DNA of 43,909 nucleotides, taken from Streptomyces aurantiacus. Its GTDB lineage: Bacteria; Actinomycetota; Actinomycetes; Streptomycetales; Streptomycetaceae. The notes below the pieces were generated by a model. It was not told the DNA's origin. It did no database searches and saw nothing but the letters and a program-made list of their open reading frames with translations. Position 1 is the first letter of the stretch; each line of letters opens with the position of its first letter. Both the position numbers and the translations under genes were made by a program. Positions 30,882 through 39,636 of the stretch are shown here, in pieces. The DNA lies in assembly GCF_001418335.1 (NCBI RefSeq), contig NZ_LIPP01000124.1, forward strand, positions 1 to 43,909, given 5' to 3'.

Positions 30882-32506
30882 ACGACGGCGTGAACGGCGT
30901 GGCACTCGCCGTCTTCATCTTCTTCTTCCTGGCCGTCACGGTCATGGGTTTCCTGGCCTCGCGCTGGCGCCGGGCCGCCAACGAGCAGACGCTCGACGAA
31001 TGGGGCCTGGGCGGACGGTCGTTCGGAACCTGGGTCACCTGGTTCCTGCTCGGCGGCGACCTCTACACGGCTTACACGTTCGTGGCGGTCCCGGCGGCGA
31101 TCTACGCGGCAGGCGCGGCCGGCTTCTTCGCCGTCCCGTACACGATCCTGGTCTACCCCCTCATCTTCACCTTCCTGCCCCGCCTGTGGTCGGTCTCGCA
31201 CAAGCACGGGTACGTGACGACGTCGGACTTCGTGCGCGGGCGCTTCGGCTCGAAGGGGCTGTCGCTCGCGGTCGCCGTCACCGGCATCCTCGCGACGATG
31301 CCGTACATCGCCCTGCAGCTGGTGGGCATCCAGGCCGTCCTCGACGTGATGGGCGTCGGCGGGGGTGAGGACACCAACTGGTTCGTCAAGGACCTGCCGC
31401 TGCTCATCGCCTTCGCAGTGCTGGCCGCGTACACGTACTCGTCCGGGCTGCGCGCACCCGCCCTGATCGCGTTCGTCAAGGACACGCTGATCTACATCGT
31501 CATCACGGTGGCGATCATCTACATCCCGATCAAGCTGGGCGGCTTCGACGAGATCTTCGCCAAGGCCGGCGAGGCGTACAGCCAGACCAACCCGGCGACC
31601 GGCGCGCCACGCGGCGCCCTGGCACCGGGCGAGGCGGGCCAGTGGACGTACGCGACGCTCGCGCTCGGCTCCGCGCTGGCACTCTTCATGTACCCGCACT
31701 CGATCACGGCGACGCTGTCCAGCCGCAGCCGTGAGGTGATCCGGCGCAACACCACGATCCTGCCGCTGTACTCGCTGATGCTGGGCCTGCTCGCGCTGCT
31801 CGGCTTCATGGCGATCGCGGCCGGGGTCAAGGTGGACAACGGGCAGTTGGCGATTCCACAGCTCTTCGAGAACATGTTCCCCGACTGGTTCGCGGGCGTG
31901 GCCTTCGCGGCGATCGGTATCGGCGCGCTCGTGCCGGCGGCCATCATGTCCATCGCGGCGGCGAACCTGTTCACCCGCAACATCTACAAGGACTTCATCA
32001 AGCCCGACGCGACGCCCGCCCAGGAGACCAAGGTCTCCAAGCTGGTCTCGCTTCTTGTGAAGGTGGGTGCGCTGGTCTTCGTCCTGACCATGGACAAGAC
32101 CGTGGCGATCAACTTCCAGCTGCTCGGCGGCATCTGGATCCTGCAGACCTTCCCGGCGCTGGTCGGCGGCCTGTTCACCCGCTGGTTCCACCGGTGGGCG
32201 CTGCTCACGGGCTGGGCGGTCGGCATGGTGTACGGGACGGTCGCCGCCTACGGGGTGGCCTCGCCTTCGCAGAAGCACTTCGGTGGCTCGTCGAAGGAGA
32301 TTCCCGGGATCGGGGAGATCGGGTACATCGGTCTGACGGCGATCGTGCTGAACGTGATCGTGACGGTGGTCCTGACCTTCGTGCTGAGGGCACTCAAGGC
32401 TCCCGACGGTGTCGACGAGACCTCTGCCGAGGACTACACGGCGGACGCGGGCGACAAGGGTGTCCAGGTGGAGCTGCCGCCGGCTACGGCGGGGGCTGGG
32501 CACTAG
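30878..32506 (+). CDS. mctP: Monocarboxylate/sodium symporter MctP
   Basis: 542 residues, sodium:solute symporter family with 13 predicted helices. The early LGGRSFGTWVTWFLLGGDLY region and the TLSSRSREVIRRN loop are typical of MctP, which takes up lactate, pyruvate and related acids in Rhizobium and Corynebacterium. It overlaps the DUF3311 gene by 4 bases and is probably the second and last gene of that operon. Confidence 0.92.
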   Translation: MNDGVNGVALAVFIFFFLAVTVMGFLASRWRRAANEQTLDEWGLGGRSFGTWVTWFLLGGDLYTAYTFVAVPAAIYAAGAAGFFAVPYTILVYPLIFTFLPRLWSVSHKHGYVTTSDFVRGRFGSKGLSLAVAVTGILATMPYIALQLVGIQAVLDVMGVGGGEDTNWFVKDLPLLIAFAVLAAYTYSSGLRAPALIAFVKDTLIYIVITVAIIYIPIKLGGFDEIFAKAGEAYSQTNPATGAPRGALAPGEAGQWTYATLALGSALALFMYPHSITATLSSRSREVIRRNTTILPLYSLMLGLLALLGFMAIAAGVKVDNGQLAIPQLFENMFPDWFAGVAFAAIGIGALVPAAIMSIAAANLFTRNIYKDFIKPDATPAQETKVSKLVSLLVKVGALVFVLTMDKTVAINFQLLGGIWILQTFPALVGGLFTRWFHRWALLTGWAVGMVYGTVAAYGVASPSQKHFGGSSKEIPGIGEIGYIGLTAIVLNVIVTVVLTFVLRALKAPDGVDETSAEDYTADAGDKGVQVELPPATAGAGH

Positions 32507-32567
32507 GGCCCTAAGGGCTGTCCCAGGTACGGGACAGGTAGAGGCGGCAAGGGCGAGAATGACCCGC

Positions 32568-33092
32568 ATGGACATCGTGATCGGACGGGCGGAGCCCGGG
32601 GAGTACGCCGCGCTGGGAGAGATCACCGCGCAGGCCTATCTCGGGGACGGGCTGCTCGACTTCGGGGAGAGCGAGGAGTACCTCGGTGAACTGCGGAACG
32701 TGGCGAAGCGCGCCACCGCCGCCGAGGTACTCGTGGCCGTGGAGGCCGGGGCGGGGTCGCCCCGGGGCCGGCTTCTCGGCGGAGTGACCTTCGTGCCGTC
32801 CGGCGGACCCATGGCCGAGATCGCGCGCGAGGGCGAGGCCGAGATACGGATGCTGGCGGTCGCGAAGGAGGCCCGCGGCCGGGGCGTCGGCGCCTCCCTC
32901 GTACGCGCCTGCGTCGACCGCGCACGGGCCACGGACGGCTGTGCGGGCCTCGTGCTGTCCACCCAGCGCACCATGCACAGCGCCCACCGAATCTACGAGC
33001 GCCTCGGCTTCAGTCGCGACTCCGCCCGGGACTGGAACCCCGTCCCGGACCTGGACGACTTCATGCTCCTTACCTACACGTTGACGCTGTGA
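32568..33092 (+). CDS. GNAT-family N-acetyltransferase
   Basis: 174 residues. The acetyl-CoA-binding motif A is IRMLAVAKEARGRGVGASLV, followed by HSAHRIYERLGF, the usual C-terminal strand-helix. Substrate unknown. The ATG at 32568 is preferred over that at 32559 because GAGAAT ends 7 bases upstream, fitting a leaderless message. It is a single gene between mctP and the ribonucleotide reductase operon. Confidence 0.9.
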   Translation: MDIVIGRAEPGEYAALGEITAQAYLGDGLLDFGESEEYLGELRNVAKRATAAEVLVAVEAGAGSPRGRLLGGVTFVPSGGPMAEIAREGEAEIRMLAVAKEARGRGVGASLVRACVDRARATDGCAGLVLSTQRTMHSAHRIYERLGFSRDSARDWNPVPDLDDFMLLTYTLTL

Positions 33093-33138
33093 CACACTCC
33101 GCGACTCCTCCGGCCGCTCCTCCTCCGGAGCCGACGCG

Positions 33139-33185
33139 ACACAAGATGTAGGGGTGCTTCCGCAGCCCGGCACAAGATGTATGCT
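33139..33185 (+). promoter_or_regulatory. Two NrdR boxes at the nrdA promoter
   Basis: CACAAGATGTA occurs at 33140-33150 and 33171-33181, exactly 31 bases apart, i.e. three helical turns. These match the tandem NrdR boxes expected at ribonucleotide reductase genes. The second overlaps TATGCT (33180-33185), a plausible -10 box, so NrdR would block the polymerase. Confidence 0.82.
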
Positions 33186-33192
33186 CAAGCTC

Positions 33193-33329
33193 GCTGTCGT
33201 CGCAGGGGAATCCGGTGTGAATCCGGAACTGTCCCGCAACGGTGTACTTATACGCGTATGCCCCCATGCCTGCACCTCTGGATGCCCGCATGCGCGTACA
33301 AGAGTCAAGTCCGAGGACCTGCCGACAGC
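33193..33329 (+). ncRNA. Cobalamin riboswitch of the nrdA operon
   Basis: The P1 stem pairs GCTGTCG (33193-33199) with CGACAGC (33323-33329). Inside are the conserved GGGAATCCGGTGTGAATCCG and CTGTCCCGCAACGGT core and the B12-box region around 33303-33325 (GAGGACCTGCCGAC). In S. coelicolor a B12 riboswitch represses nrdABS when adenosylcobalamin is available for the class II enzyme. The aptamer's peripheral stem (about 33240-33300) contains a GCGTATGC/GCATGCGC hairpin. Confidence 0.92.
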
Positions 33330-33354
33330 GCGCCCAGGCCGCCGGTCCGGGCGC
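33330..33354 (+). terminator. Riboswitch expression-platform hairpin
   Basis: GCGCCC (33330-33335) pairs with GGGCGC (33349-33354), immediately after the aptamer P1 stem. It could be the terminator or an anti-element of the switch; the alternative pairing could not be proven by eye. Confidence 0.5.
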
Positions 33355-33478
33355 ATGACGTCCGGGCCTCGTGGAATGGGCCGGTGGACGCGGCGTACCG
33401 CTGCGCGCAGCGTGTACCCCCGTGTGCCCCGAACCCCTCCTCCCCGCAGGCCCCGTGCCGAGCGAGGGAGAGCCCCAC

Positions 33479-35974
33479 GTGACCATCGCGCCAGCCGATC
33501 CGGTCTCCGCCACAGCGACCCGGGACCAGCAGGAACACCAGCAGGAACACCTGCGGGAGCACCAGCGGAGCAGGGCCGAGGCCGACGGGCCGGGAACCGC
33601 GTTGCTGCGGATTCTCACCGACTTCAGCGCCGATCTGCCCGGCGCCGAACCCGGCAAGGTCGCCGCCGCCGCACTGCGCGGCCGGTCCGCCGCCGCGGAC
33701 GAGCCGGAGCTGCGCGAGCTCGCCACGGAGGCGGCCGCGGGGCTCATCTCCGAAGACCCGGTCTACTCGAAACTGGCCGCGCGCCTGCTGACGGTCGGCA
33801 TCGCCGCGGAGGCCGCCTCGCAGGGCGTGCGCTCCTTCTCCGAGTCGGTCGCCGTCGGCCACCGCGAGGGCCTGATCGCCGACCGCACGGCCGAGTTCGT
33901 ACGCGTCCACGCGGCCCGGCTCGACGCGCTGGTCGACGCCTCTTCCGCCGAGGGCGCCGACGACCGCTTCGGCTACTTCGGCCTGCGCACCCTGCACAGC
34001 CGGTACCTGCTGCGGCACCCGATCACCAGGGCCGTCATCGAGACGCCCCAGCACTTCATGCTGCGCGTCGCCGCCGGCCTCGCCGAGGACGACACGGTCA
34101 GGGCGGTCGACGAAGTGGCCTCCCTGTACCGGCTGATGAGCCACCTCGACTACCTGCCCTCCTCCCCCACGCTTTTCAACTCCGGTACGCGGCACCCCCA
34201 GATGTCGTCCTGCTACCTCCTCGACTCCCCCCTGGACGAGCTGGACTCCATCTACGACCGCTACCAGCAGGTGGCCCGTCTCTCGAAGCACGCGGGCGGC
34301 ATCGGTCTCTCGTACTCCCGTATCCGCTCCCGCGGTTCGCTGATCCGCGGCACGAACGGGCACTCGAACGGCGTCGTCCCGTTCCTGAAGACCCTCGACG
34401 CCTCGGTCGCCGCGGTGAACCAGGGCGGCCGGCGCAAGGGCGCGGCCGCGGTCTACCTGGAGACCTGGCACTCCGACATCGAGGAGTTCCTCGAACTGCG
34501 CGACAACACCGGTGAGGACGCCCGGCGTACGCACAACCTGAACCTCGCGCACTGGATCCCGGACGAGTTCATGCGCCGGGTGGACGAGGACCGCGTCTGG
34601 TCGCTGTTCTCGCCCTCGGACGTGCCCGAGCTGGTCGACCTGTGGGGCGAGGAGTTCGACGCCGCGTACCGCGCGGCGGAGGCCGCCGGGCTCGCGAAGC
34701 GGACCGTCCCGGCCCGTGACCTGTACGGCCGCATGATGCGCACCCTCGCGCAGACCGGCAACGGCTGGATGACCTTCAAGGACGCCGCCAACCGCACGGC
34801 CAACCAGACGGCGCTGCCCGGCCACACGGTCCACTCCTCGAACCTGTGCACCGAGATCCTTGAGGTCACGGACGACGGGGAGACCGCCGTCTGCAACCTC
34901 GGGTCGGTCAACCTGGCCGCCTTCGTGGACGCCGGCTCCCGCGACACCGACACCGACACGGGCTCCGGCTCCGGCTCCGGCGACATCGACTGGGAGCGGC
35001 TGGACGCGACCGTCCGTACCGCCGTGACCTTCCTCGACCGGGTCGTCGACATCAACTTCTACCCGACCGAGCAGGCGGGCCGCTCCAACACCAGGTGGCG
35101 TCCGGTGGGTCTGGGCGTGATGGGGCTGCAGGACGTCTTCTTCAAGCTGCGGCTGCCGTTCGACTCCCCGCAGGCGCGGGCGCTCTCCACCCGGATCGCC
35201 GAGCGGATCATGCTCGCCGCGTACGAGGCCTCCGCCGACCTCGCCGAGCGCAGCGGCCCGTTGCCCGCCTGGGAGAAGACGCGTACGGCCCAGGGTGTGC
35301 TGCACCCGGACCACTACGACGTCGAGCTGAACTGGCCGGAACGCTGGGCGGCCCTGCGGGCGCGGATCGCCTCCGTCGGCATGCGCAACTCGCTGCTGCT
35401 CGCGATCGCCCCCACCGCCACCATCGCGTCCATCGCGGGCGTGTACGAGTGCATCGAGCCGCAGGTCTCCAACCTGTTCAAGCGCGAGACCCTGTCCGGC
35501 GAGTTCCTCCAGGTCAACACCTACCTGGTGGCCGAGTTGAAGAAGCTCGGCCTGTGGGACGCGCGGACCCGGGAGGCGCTGCGCGAGTCGGGCGGCTCGG
35601 TGCGGGACTTCAGCTGGGTCCCGCAGGACGTGCGCGACCTGTACCGCACGGCGTGGGAGATCCCGCAGCGCGGCCTGATCGACATGGCCGCGGCCCGGAC
35701 CCCGTTCCTGGACCAGGCCCAGTCGCTGAACCTGTTCCTGGAGACGCCGACCATCGGCAAGCTCTCCTCGATGTACGCGTACGCCTGGAAGTCGGGCCTG
35801 AAGACGACGTACTACCTGCGCTCGCGCCCGGCGACCCGCATCGCCCGTGCCGCCCAGGCCCAGGCCCGACCCCCGTCCCGGTCCGAGAAGGCCCTTCCCG
35901 TCCAGCAGGCCGCCGATCCCGACGCGGTCGCCTGCTCCCTTGAGAACCCCGAGTCCTGCGAGGCCTGCCAGTAA
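33479..35974 (+). CDS. nrdA: Class Ia ribonucleotide reductase large subunit
   Basis: 831 residues. Reduces ribonucleotides with the NrdB radical. Active-site features include SSCYLL (first redox cysteine), SSNLCTEI (Asn, Cys, Glu), CNLGSVNL (second redox cysteine), the radical-transfer dityrosine TTYYLRS, and a C-terminal CEACQ thiol pair for reactivation by thioredoxin. I see no ATP-cone at the N-terminus, so the usual dATP overall activity control may be missing. An Asp-Thr/Gly-Ser repeat is inserted around 34943-34983. GTG at 33479 with GAGGGAG upstream. Controlled by NrdR boxes and a B12 riboswitch, it backs up the cobalamin-dependent class II enzyme. Confidence 0.95.
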   Translation: MTIAPADPVSATATRDQQEHQQEHLREHQRSRAEADGPGTALLRILTDFSADLPGAEPGKVAAAALRGRSAAADEPELRELATEAAAGLISEDPVYSKLAARLLTVGIAAEAASQGVRSFSESVAVGHREGLIADRTAEFVRVHAARLDALVDASSAEGADDRFGYFGLRTLHSRYLLRHPITRAVIETPQHFMLRVAAGLAEDDTVRAVDEVASLYRLMSHLDYLPSSPTLFNSGTRHPQMSSCYLLDSPLDELDSIYDRYQQVARLSKHAGGIGLSYSRIRSRGSLIRGTNGHSNGVVPFLKTLDASVAAVNQGGRRKGAAAVYLETWHSDIEEFLELRDNTGEDARRTHNLNLAHWIPDEFMRRVDEDRVWSLFSPSDVPELVDLWGEEFDAAYRAAEAAGLAKRTVPARDLYGRMMRTLAQTGNGWMTFKDAANRTANQTALPGHTVHSSNLCTEILEVTDDGETAVCNLGSVNLAAFVDAGSRDTDTDTGSGSGSGDIDWERLDATVRTAVTFLDRVVDINFYPTEQAGRSNTRWRPVGLGVMGLQDVFFKLRLPFDSPQARALSTRIAERIMLAAYEASADLAERSGPLPAWEKTRTAQGVLHPDHYDVELNWPERWAALRARIASVGMRNSLLLAIAPTATIASIAGVYECIEPQVSNLFKRETLSGEFLQVNTYLVAELKKLGLWDARTREALRESGGSVRDFSWVPQDVRDLYRTAWEIPQRGLIDMAAARTPFLDQAQSLNLFLETPTIGKLSSMYAYAWKSGLKTTYYLRSRPATRIARAAQAQARPPSRSEKALPVQQAADPDAVACSLENPESCEACQ

Positions 35975-36999
35975 TGACGACCACTCCCGAAAAGACCGCG
36001 AAGAACCTTCTCGATCCCGGCTTCGAGCTGACCCTGCGCCCCATGCGCTACCCGGACTTCTACGAGCGCTACCGGGACGCGATCAAGAACACCTGGACCG
36101 TCGAGGAGGTCGACCTCCACTCGGACGTCACCGACCTGGCGAAGCTGTCACCGGGCGAGCAGCACATGATCGGCCGGCTGGTCGCGTTCTTCGCGACGGG
36201 CGACTCGATCGTGTCGAACAACCTGGTGCTGACGCTCTACAAGCACATCAACTCCCCCGAGGCGCGGCTGTATCTGAGCCGCCAGCTCTTCGAGGAGGCC
36301 GTGCACGTCCAGTTCTATCTGACGCTGCTCGACACCTATCTGCCCGACCCGGCGGACCGGGCGGCGGCCTTCGACGCCGTCGAGAGCATCCCGTCCATCC
36401 GGGAGAAGGCCGAGTTCTGCTTCAAGTGGATGGACTCGGTAGAAAAGCTGGACCGGCTGGAGACGAAGGCCGACCGGCGCCGCTTCCTGCTGAACCTCAT
36501 CTGCTTCGCCGCGTGCATCGAGGGGCTGTTCTTCTACGGGGCCTTCGCGTACGTCTACTGGTTCCGCAGCCGGGGCCTGCTCCACGGTCTGGCGACCGGC
36601 ACCAACTGGGTGTTCCGCGACGAGACGATGCACATGTCCTTCGCCTTCGAGGTGGTCGACACCGTCCGCAAGGAGGAGCCGGACCTCTTCGACGACGAGC
36701 TGCGGCAGCAGGTCACCGACATGCTCCGGGAGGCTGTCGAGGCCGAGCTGCAGTTCGGCCGCGACCTGTGCGGTGAGGGCCTCCCGGGCATGAACACCGA
36801 ATCGATGCGGCAGTACCTGGAGTGCGTGGCCGACCAGCGCCTGCAGCGGCTCGGCCTCGCCCCGGTGTACGGCTCCGAGAACCCCTTCTCGTTCATGGAG
36901 CTGCAGGGGGTTCAGGAGCTGACCAACTTCTTCGAGCGCCGTGCCTCGGCGTACCAGGTGGCGGTGGAGGGAACGGTCGACCTCGACGAGGACTTCTGA
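35974..36999 (+). CDS. nrdB: Class Ia ribonucleotide reductase small subunit
   Basis: 341 residues, ferritin-like di-iron protein. The metal ligands Asp77, Glu108, His111, Glu183, Glu217 and His220 and the radical Tyr115 are all present with the spacing of E. coli NrdB (84, 115, 118, 204, 238, 241; Tyr122). It is therefore a tyrosyl-radical class Ia subunit. Its ATG overlaps the nrdA stop (TAATG). The end of the gene overlaps a candidate opposite-strand gene. Confidence 0.96.
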   Translation: MTTTPEKTAKNLLDPGFELTLRPMRYPDFYERYRDAIKNTWTVEEVDLHSDVTDLAKLSPGEQHMIGRLVAFFATGDSIVSNNLVLTLYKHINSPEARLYLSRQLFEEAVHVQFYLTLLDTYLPDPADRAAAFDAVESIPSIREKAEFCFKWMDSVEKLDRLETKADRRRFLLNLICFAACIEGLFFYGAFAYVYWFRSRGLLHGLATGTNWVFRDETMHMSFAFEVVDTVRKEEPDLFDDELRQQVTDMLREAVEAELQFGRDLCGEGLPGMNTESMRQYLECVADQRLQRLGLAPVYGSENPFSFMELQGVQELTNFFERRASAYQVAVEGTVDLDEDF

Positions 37000-37172
37000 T
37001 CCTGCCGGCGACCGTGCTCGCGCTCGGCCTCCCTGACGTGCTCGGCCTCCCTGAGCTGACGGTCGATGCGCCTGTCGCGCACGATGCCGTACACCGAGGG
37101 GAGGACGAGCAGGACGAGGATTCCGAGGACTGCGAGCATTCCGATCAGGCCTTCCAGCTGTGTTGTGTTCAT
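36912..37172 (-). CDS. Candidate small single-pass membrane protein antisense to nrdB end
   Basis: 86 residues: MNTTQLEGLIGMLAVLGILV begins one membrane helix (about 8-27), then a charged helical tail with an 18-base in-frame repeat encoding REAE twice. Codon third positions are mostly G/C as in real genes here. GACAGT ends 7 bases before the ATG on the minus strand, fitting a leaderless start. The last 88 bases overlap nrdB on the other strand. Not recognised; it could be a chance frame in the nrdB-nrdS gap. Confidence 0.5.
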   Translation of the reverse strand: MNTTQLEGLIGMLAVLGILVLLVLPSVYGIVRDRRIDRQLREAEHVREAEREHGRRQDQKSSSRSTVPSTATWYAEARRSKKLVSS

Positions 37173-37192
37173 GGACACCACTGTCCCGCCGA

Positions 37193-37222
37193 ACGGTCCT
37201 GACCGTGAGTGGCAGTACTGCC
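37193..37222. promoter_or_regulatory. Two palindromes upstream of nrdS
   Basis: ACGGTCCTGACCGT (37193-37206) and the perfect GGCAGTACTGCC (37211-37222) lie 44-73 bases upstream of nrdS. They are candidate operators for NrdS itself or for the divergent small gene. Confidence 0.5.
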
Positions 37223-37265
37223 GCACATCCTCGATTTCCTGCCACATCCGGTGCACACTGGCAGC

Positions 37266-38231
37266 ATGCTGACCAACGTGGCCGCCGTCCTGCTCGACGG
37301 TGCGCATCCATTCGAACTCGGCGTCGTGTGCGAGGTGTTCGGACTCGACCGCAGCGACGACGGACTGCCGGTGTACGACTTCGCCGTCGCCTCGGCCGAG
37401 GGACCCGACCTCGCCACACACGTCCCGGGGTTCACGCTCTCCACTCCGTACGGTCTCGACCGGCTTGAGGAGGCCGACCTGATCGTCGTGCCCGCCGGGA
37501 GCCACTACATCGGGCGCACCTATCCGCCCGAACTGCTCGACTCCCTCGTGCGGGCGGCCGACCGGGGCACCAAGGTGCTCAGCGTCTGCTCCGGGGTCTT
37601 CGTGCTCGGCGCCGCCGGGCTGCTCGACGGGCGGCGCTGCGCGGTCCACTGGCGGCACGCCGAGACCCTGGCCAAGCGCCATCCGCGCGCGAAGGTCGAA
37701 CCGGACGTGCTGTACGTGGACGAGGACCCGGTGATCACCTCGGCGGGCACCGCCGCCGGCATCGACGCCTGTCTGCACATCGTCCGCAAGGAGCAGGGCC
37801 CGGAGGTCGCCAACAGCATCGCGCGCCGCATGGTGGTGCCTCCGCACCGGGACGGCGGGCAGGCCCAGTACGTCGCGCGGCCGCTGCCGCGCTCGCAGTG
37901 CGACACGGTCGGCGAGGTGCTCGTCTGGATGGACCGCCACCTCGACGAGGAGGTGACCGTCGAACAGCTCGCCACTCGCGCGCACATGTCCCCGCGCACC
38001 TTCGCCCGCCGCTTCCAGCAGGAGACGGGGACCACGCCGTACCGCTGGCTGCTGCGGCAACGGGTGCTGCTGGCCCAGGAGTTGCTGGAGGCCACGGACG
38101 AGACGATGGACTTCATCGCGGACCGCGCGGGGTTCGGGACCGCGGCCGCGCTGCGCCATCAGTTCGTCCGCTCGCTGGGGACGACCCCGCACGCGTACCG
38201 GCGCACGTTCAGGGGCCCGCAGGCCGCCTGA
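37266..38231 (+). CDS. nrdS: AraC-family regulator with GATase1-like domain, NrdS
   Basis: 321 residues. N-terminal DJ-1/PfpI-like domain (about 1-165) with the nucleophile-elbow-like SVCSGVFVLGAAGLLDG and HWRHAETL; C-terminal AraC DNA-binding domain with two helix-turn-helix units (about 215-315), including FARRFQQETGTTPYRWLL. In S. coelicolor nrdS is the third gene of the nrdABS operon. Here 266 bases separate it from nrdB, so an additional promoter is likely. ATG at 37266; no strong Shine-Dalgarno. Confidence 0.92.
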   Translation: MLTNVAAVLLDGAHPFELGVVCEVFGLDRSDDGLPVYDFAVASAEGPDLATHVPGFTLSTPYGLDRLEEADLIVVPAGSHYIGRTYPPELLDSLVRAADRGTKVLSVCSGVFVLGAAGLLDGRRCAVHWRHAETLAKRHPRAKVEPDVLYVDEDPVITSAGTAAGIDACLHIVRKEQGPEVANSIARRMVVPPHRDGGQAQYVARPLPRSQCDTVGEVLVWMDRHLDEEVTVEQLATRAHMSPRTFARRFQQETGTTPYRWLLRQRVLLAQELLEATDETMDFIADRAGFGTAAALRHQFVRSLGTTPHAYRRTFRGPQAA

Positions 38232-38265
38232 ACGTGCGCCGCGCGGTGGTCAGGTCACCGAGTGA

Positions 38266-39636
38266 TCACCGCGGTACGGCCCTCAGCAGCAGCCGGTGCG
38301 GTCGCAGGGTGATGCCGACCCGTGTGGTGTCGTTGGACTCGGACACCTGTTCAAGACGCCAGCGTGAGGCCACCGCCGCCGTGACGAGGCCGAGCTGGGC
38401 CATCGAGAAGTGGTCGCTCGGGCACTTCCGGTTGCCCACACTGAAGGGGCTCATCGCGTACTTCGGTACGTCCTTGGCGCGTTCCGGAAGCCAGCGGTCG
38501 GGGTCGAACTCCAGATGCCCGTCGTACGAACGCGCATCGCGCTGGATCGCGTACGGACTGTAGACGATGTCGGCTCCGGCCGGAATGCGATACCCGCCGA
38601 GTGCGGTTTCGGACACGGCCCGGCGCGTCAATATCCATACGGCGGGGCGCAGCCGCATGGCCTCGACGACGACATTGTTCGTGTGGGACAGCTTCCGCAC
38701 GTCCGCGAATGCGACCGGACGGCCACCCGCGACCGATTCCACCTCTTCGCGCACCCGGTCCGCGTGTTCCGGGTGTTCGGCGAGTACCTGTAGGAGCCAC
38801 ATGATGGTGGAGGCGACGGTTTCGCTGCCGGGGGTGAGTATCGCGACCACCTGGTCGTGTATCTCCTGTTCCCCGATGGGCTCGCCATTCTCGTCCTTCG
38901 CTGCCAGCAATGCCGTCAGCAAATCGTCCGGCTTCTGACCTGATGTGCGGCGTTCGGCCACGATTTCGTCGACGAGGAGGTGCAAATCGGCCAAGGCGCG
39001 GTCGAATTGGCGATGGGCCGGAAGCGGCAGCCGATAGAACGGACCGGCCGGGATCACCATGCGGCGGTACATGCCCCGGAACACGGTGGCGAGCGCGATG
39101 CTCAGCCGCTCGGCCCGCTCGTCCATGAAGTCGCCGCGCAGCAGGCAGCGGGCGGCGATGCGGACGGCGACGCGGAACGACTCCGCGGTGCCGTCGATCG
39201 TCTCGCCGGGCCGCCAGCGCTCCGCGAGGCCGTGCGCCTCCTCCTCCATGATCGGCCCGTACTCGGGGATGATGTCCAGCCGGAACGCGGGCTGGATCGT
39301 GCGCCGCTGACGCCGGTGCCGCGGCCCGTTGGCGGTCGCCACTCCCTCCTTGCCGAGCAGGCCTTCGAGGGACTCCCACAGGGGGCCGTCGATTTTGAAG
39401 TCGGGGTTCAGCGCCAGTTCTCCCGTGAGGGCCGGCGTCGTGACCGCGTACACGGTCTTGGGGCCCAGCTTCAGCCGGACGACGTCGCCCTCGTCGCGCA
39501 GCCGGGTGAGGAAGCCCAGCGGGTCGCGGACCAGTTTCAGACCGTGCCCGAGGCCGGGGACACGGCCCCCGGCGAGGGGCGGGACGGACAGTTCTGCCGC
39601 TTGGTGTGCAGCGGACCGTACGGACTCGACGGTCAT
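38266..39636 (-). CDS. Cytochrome P450 CYP170A1-type, albaflavenone synthase
   Basis: 456 residues. Heme signature [11 protein letters not shown] with Cys405, ExxR at 325-328, I-helix [11 protein letters not shown] at 267-277. CYP170A1 of S. coelicolor oxidises epi-isozizaene through albaflavenols to albaflavenone and has a second, terpene-synthase site making farnesenes. The acidic motif I associate with that site (DDNGD in S. coelicolor, from memory) is DENGE here, residues 248-252. The ATG overlaps the stop of the synthase gene by 4 bases. Second gene of a two-gene sesquiterpene operon. Confidence 0.94.
   Translation of the reverse strand: MTVESVRSAAHQAAELSVPPLAGGRVPGLGHGLKLVRDPLGFLTRLRDEGDVVRLKLGPKTVYAVTTPALTGELALNPDFKIDGPLWESLEGLLGKEGVATANGPRHRRQRRTIQPAFRLDIIPEYGPIMEEEAHGLAERWRPGETIDGTAESFRVAVRIAARCLLRGDFMDERAERLSIALATVFRGMYRRMVIPAGPFYRLPLPAHRQFDRALADLHLLVDEIVAERRTSGQKPDDLLTALLAAKDENGEPIGEQEIHDQVVAILTPGSETVASTIMWLLQVLAEHPEHADRVREEVESVAGGRPVAFADVRKLSHTNNVVVEAMRLRPAVWILTRRAVSETALGGYRIPAGADIVYSPYAIQRDARSYDGHLEFDPDRWLPERAKDVPKYAMSPFSVGNRKCPSDHFSMAQLGLVTAAVASRWRLEQVSESNDTTRVGITLRPHRLLLRAVPR

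Noticed and set aside
30764..32626. Long leftward open frame opposite mctP
   Set aside because: Low-complexity charged translation and no motif; mctP on the other strand is certain.
33305..35314. Long leftward open frame opposite nrdA and the riboswitch
   Set aside because: It crosses the riboswitch and mirrors nrdA codons; no domain seen.
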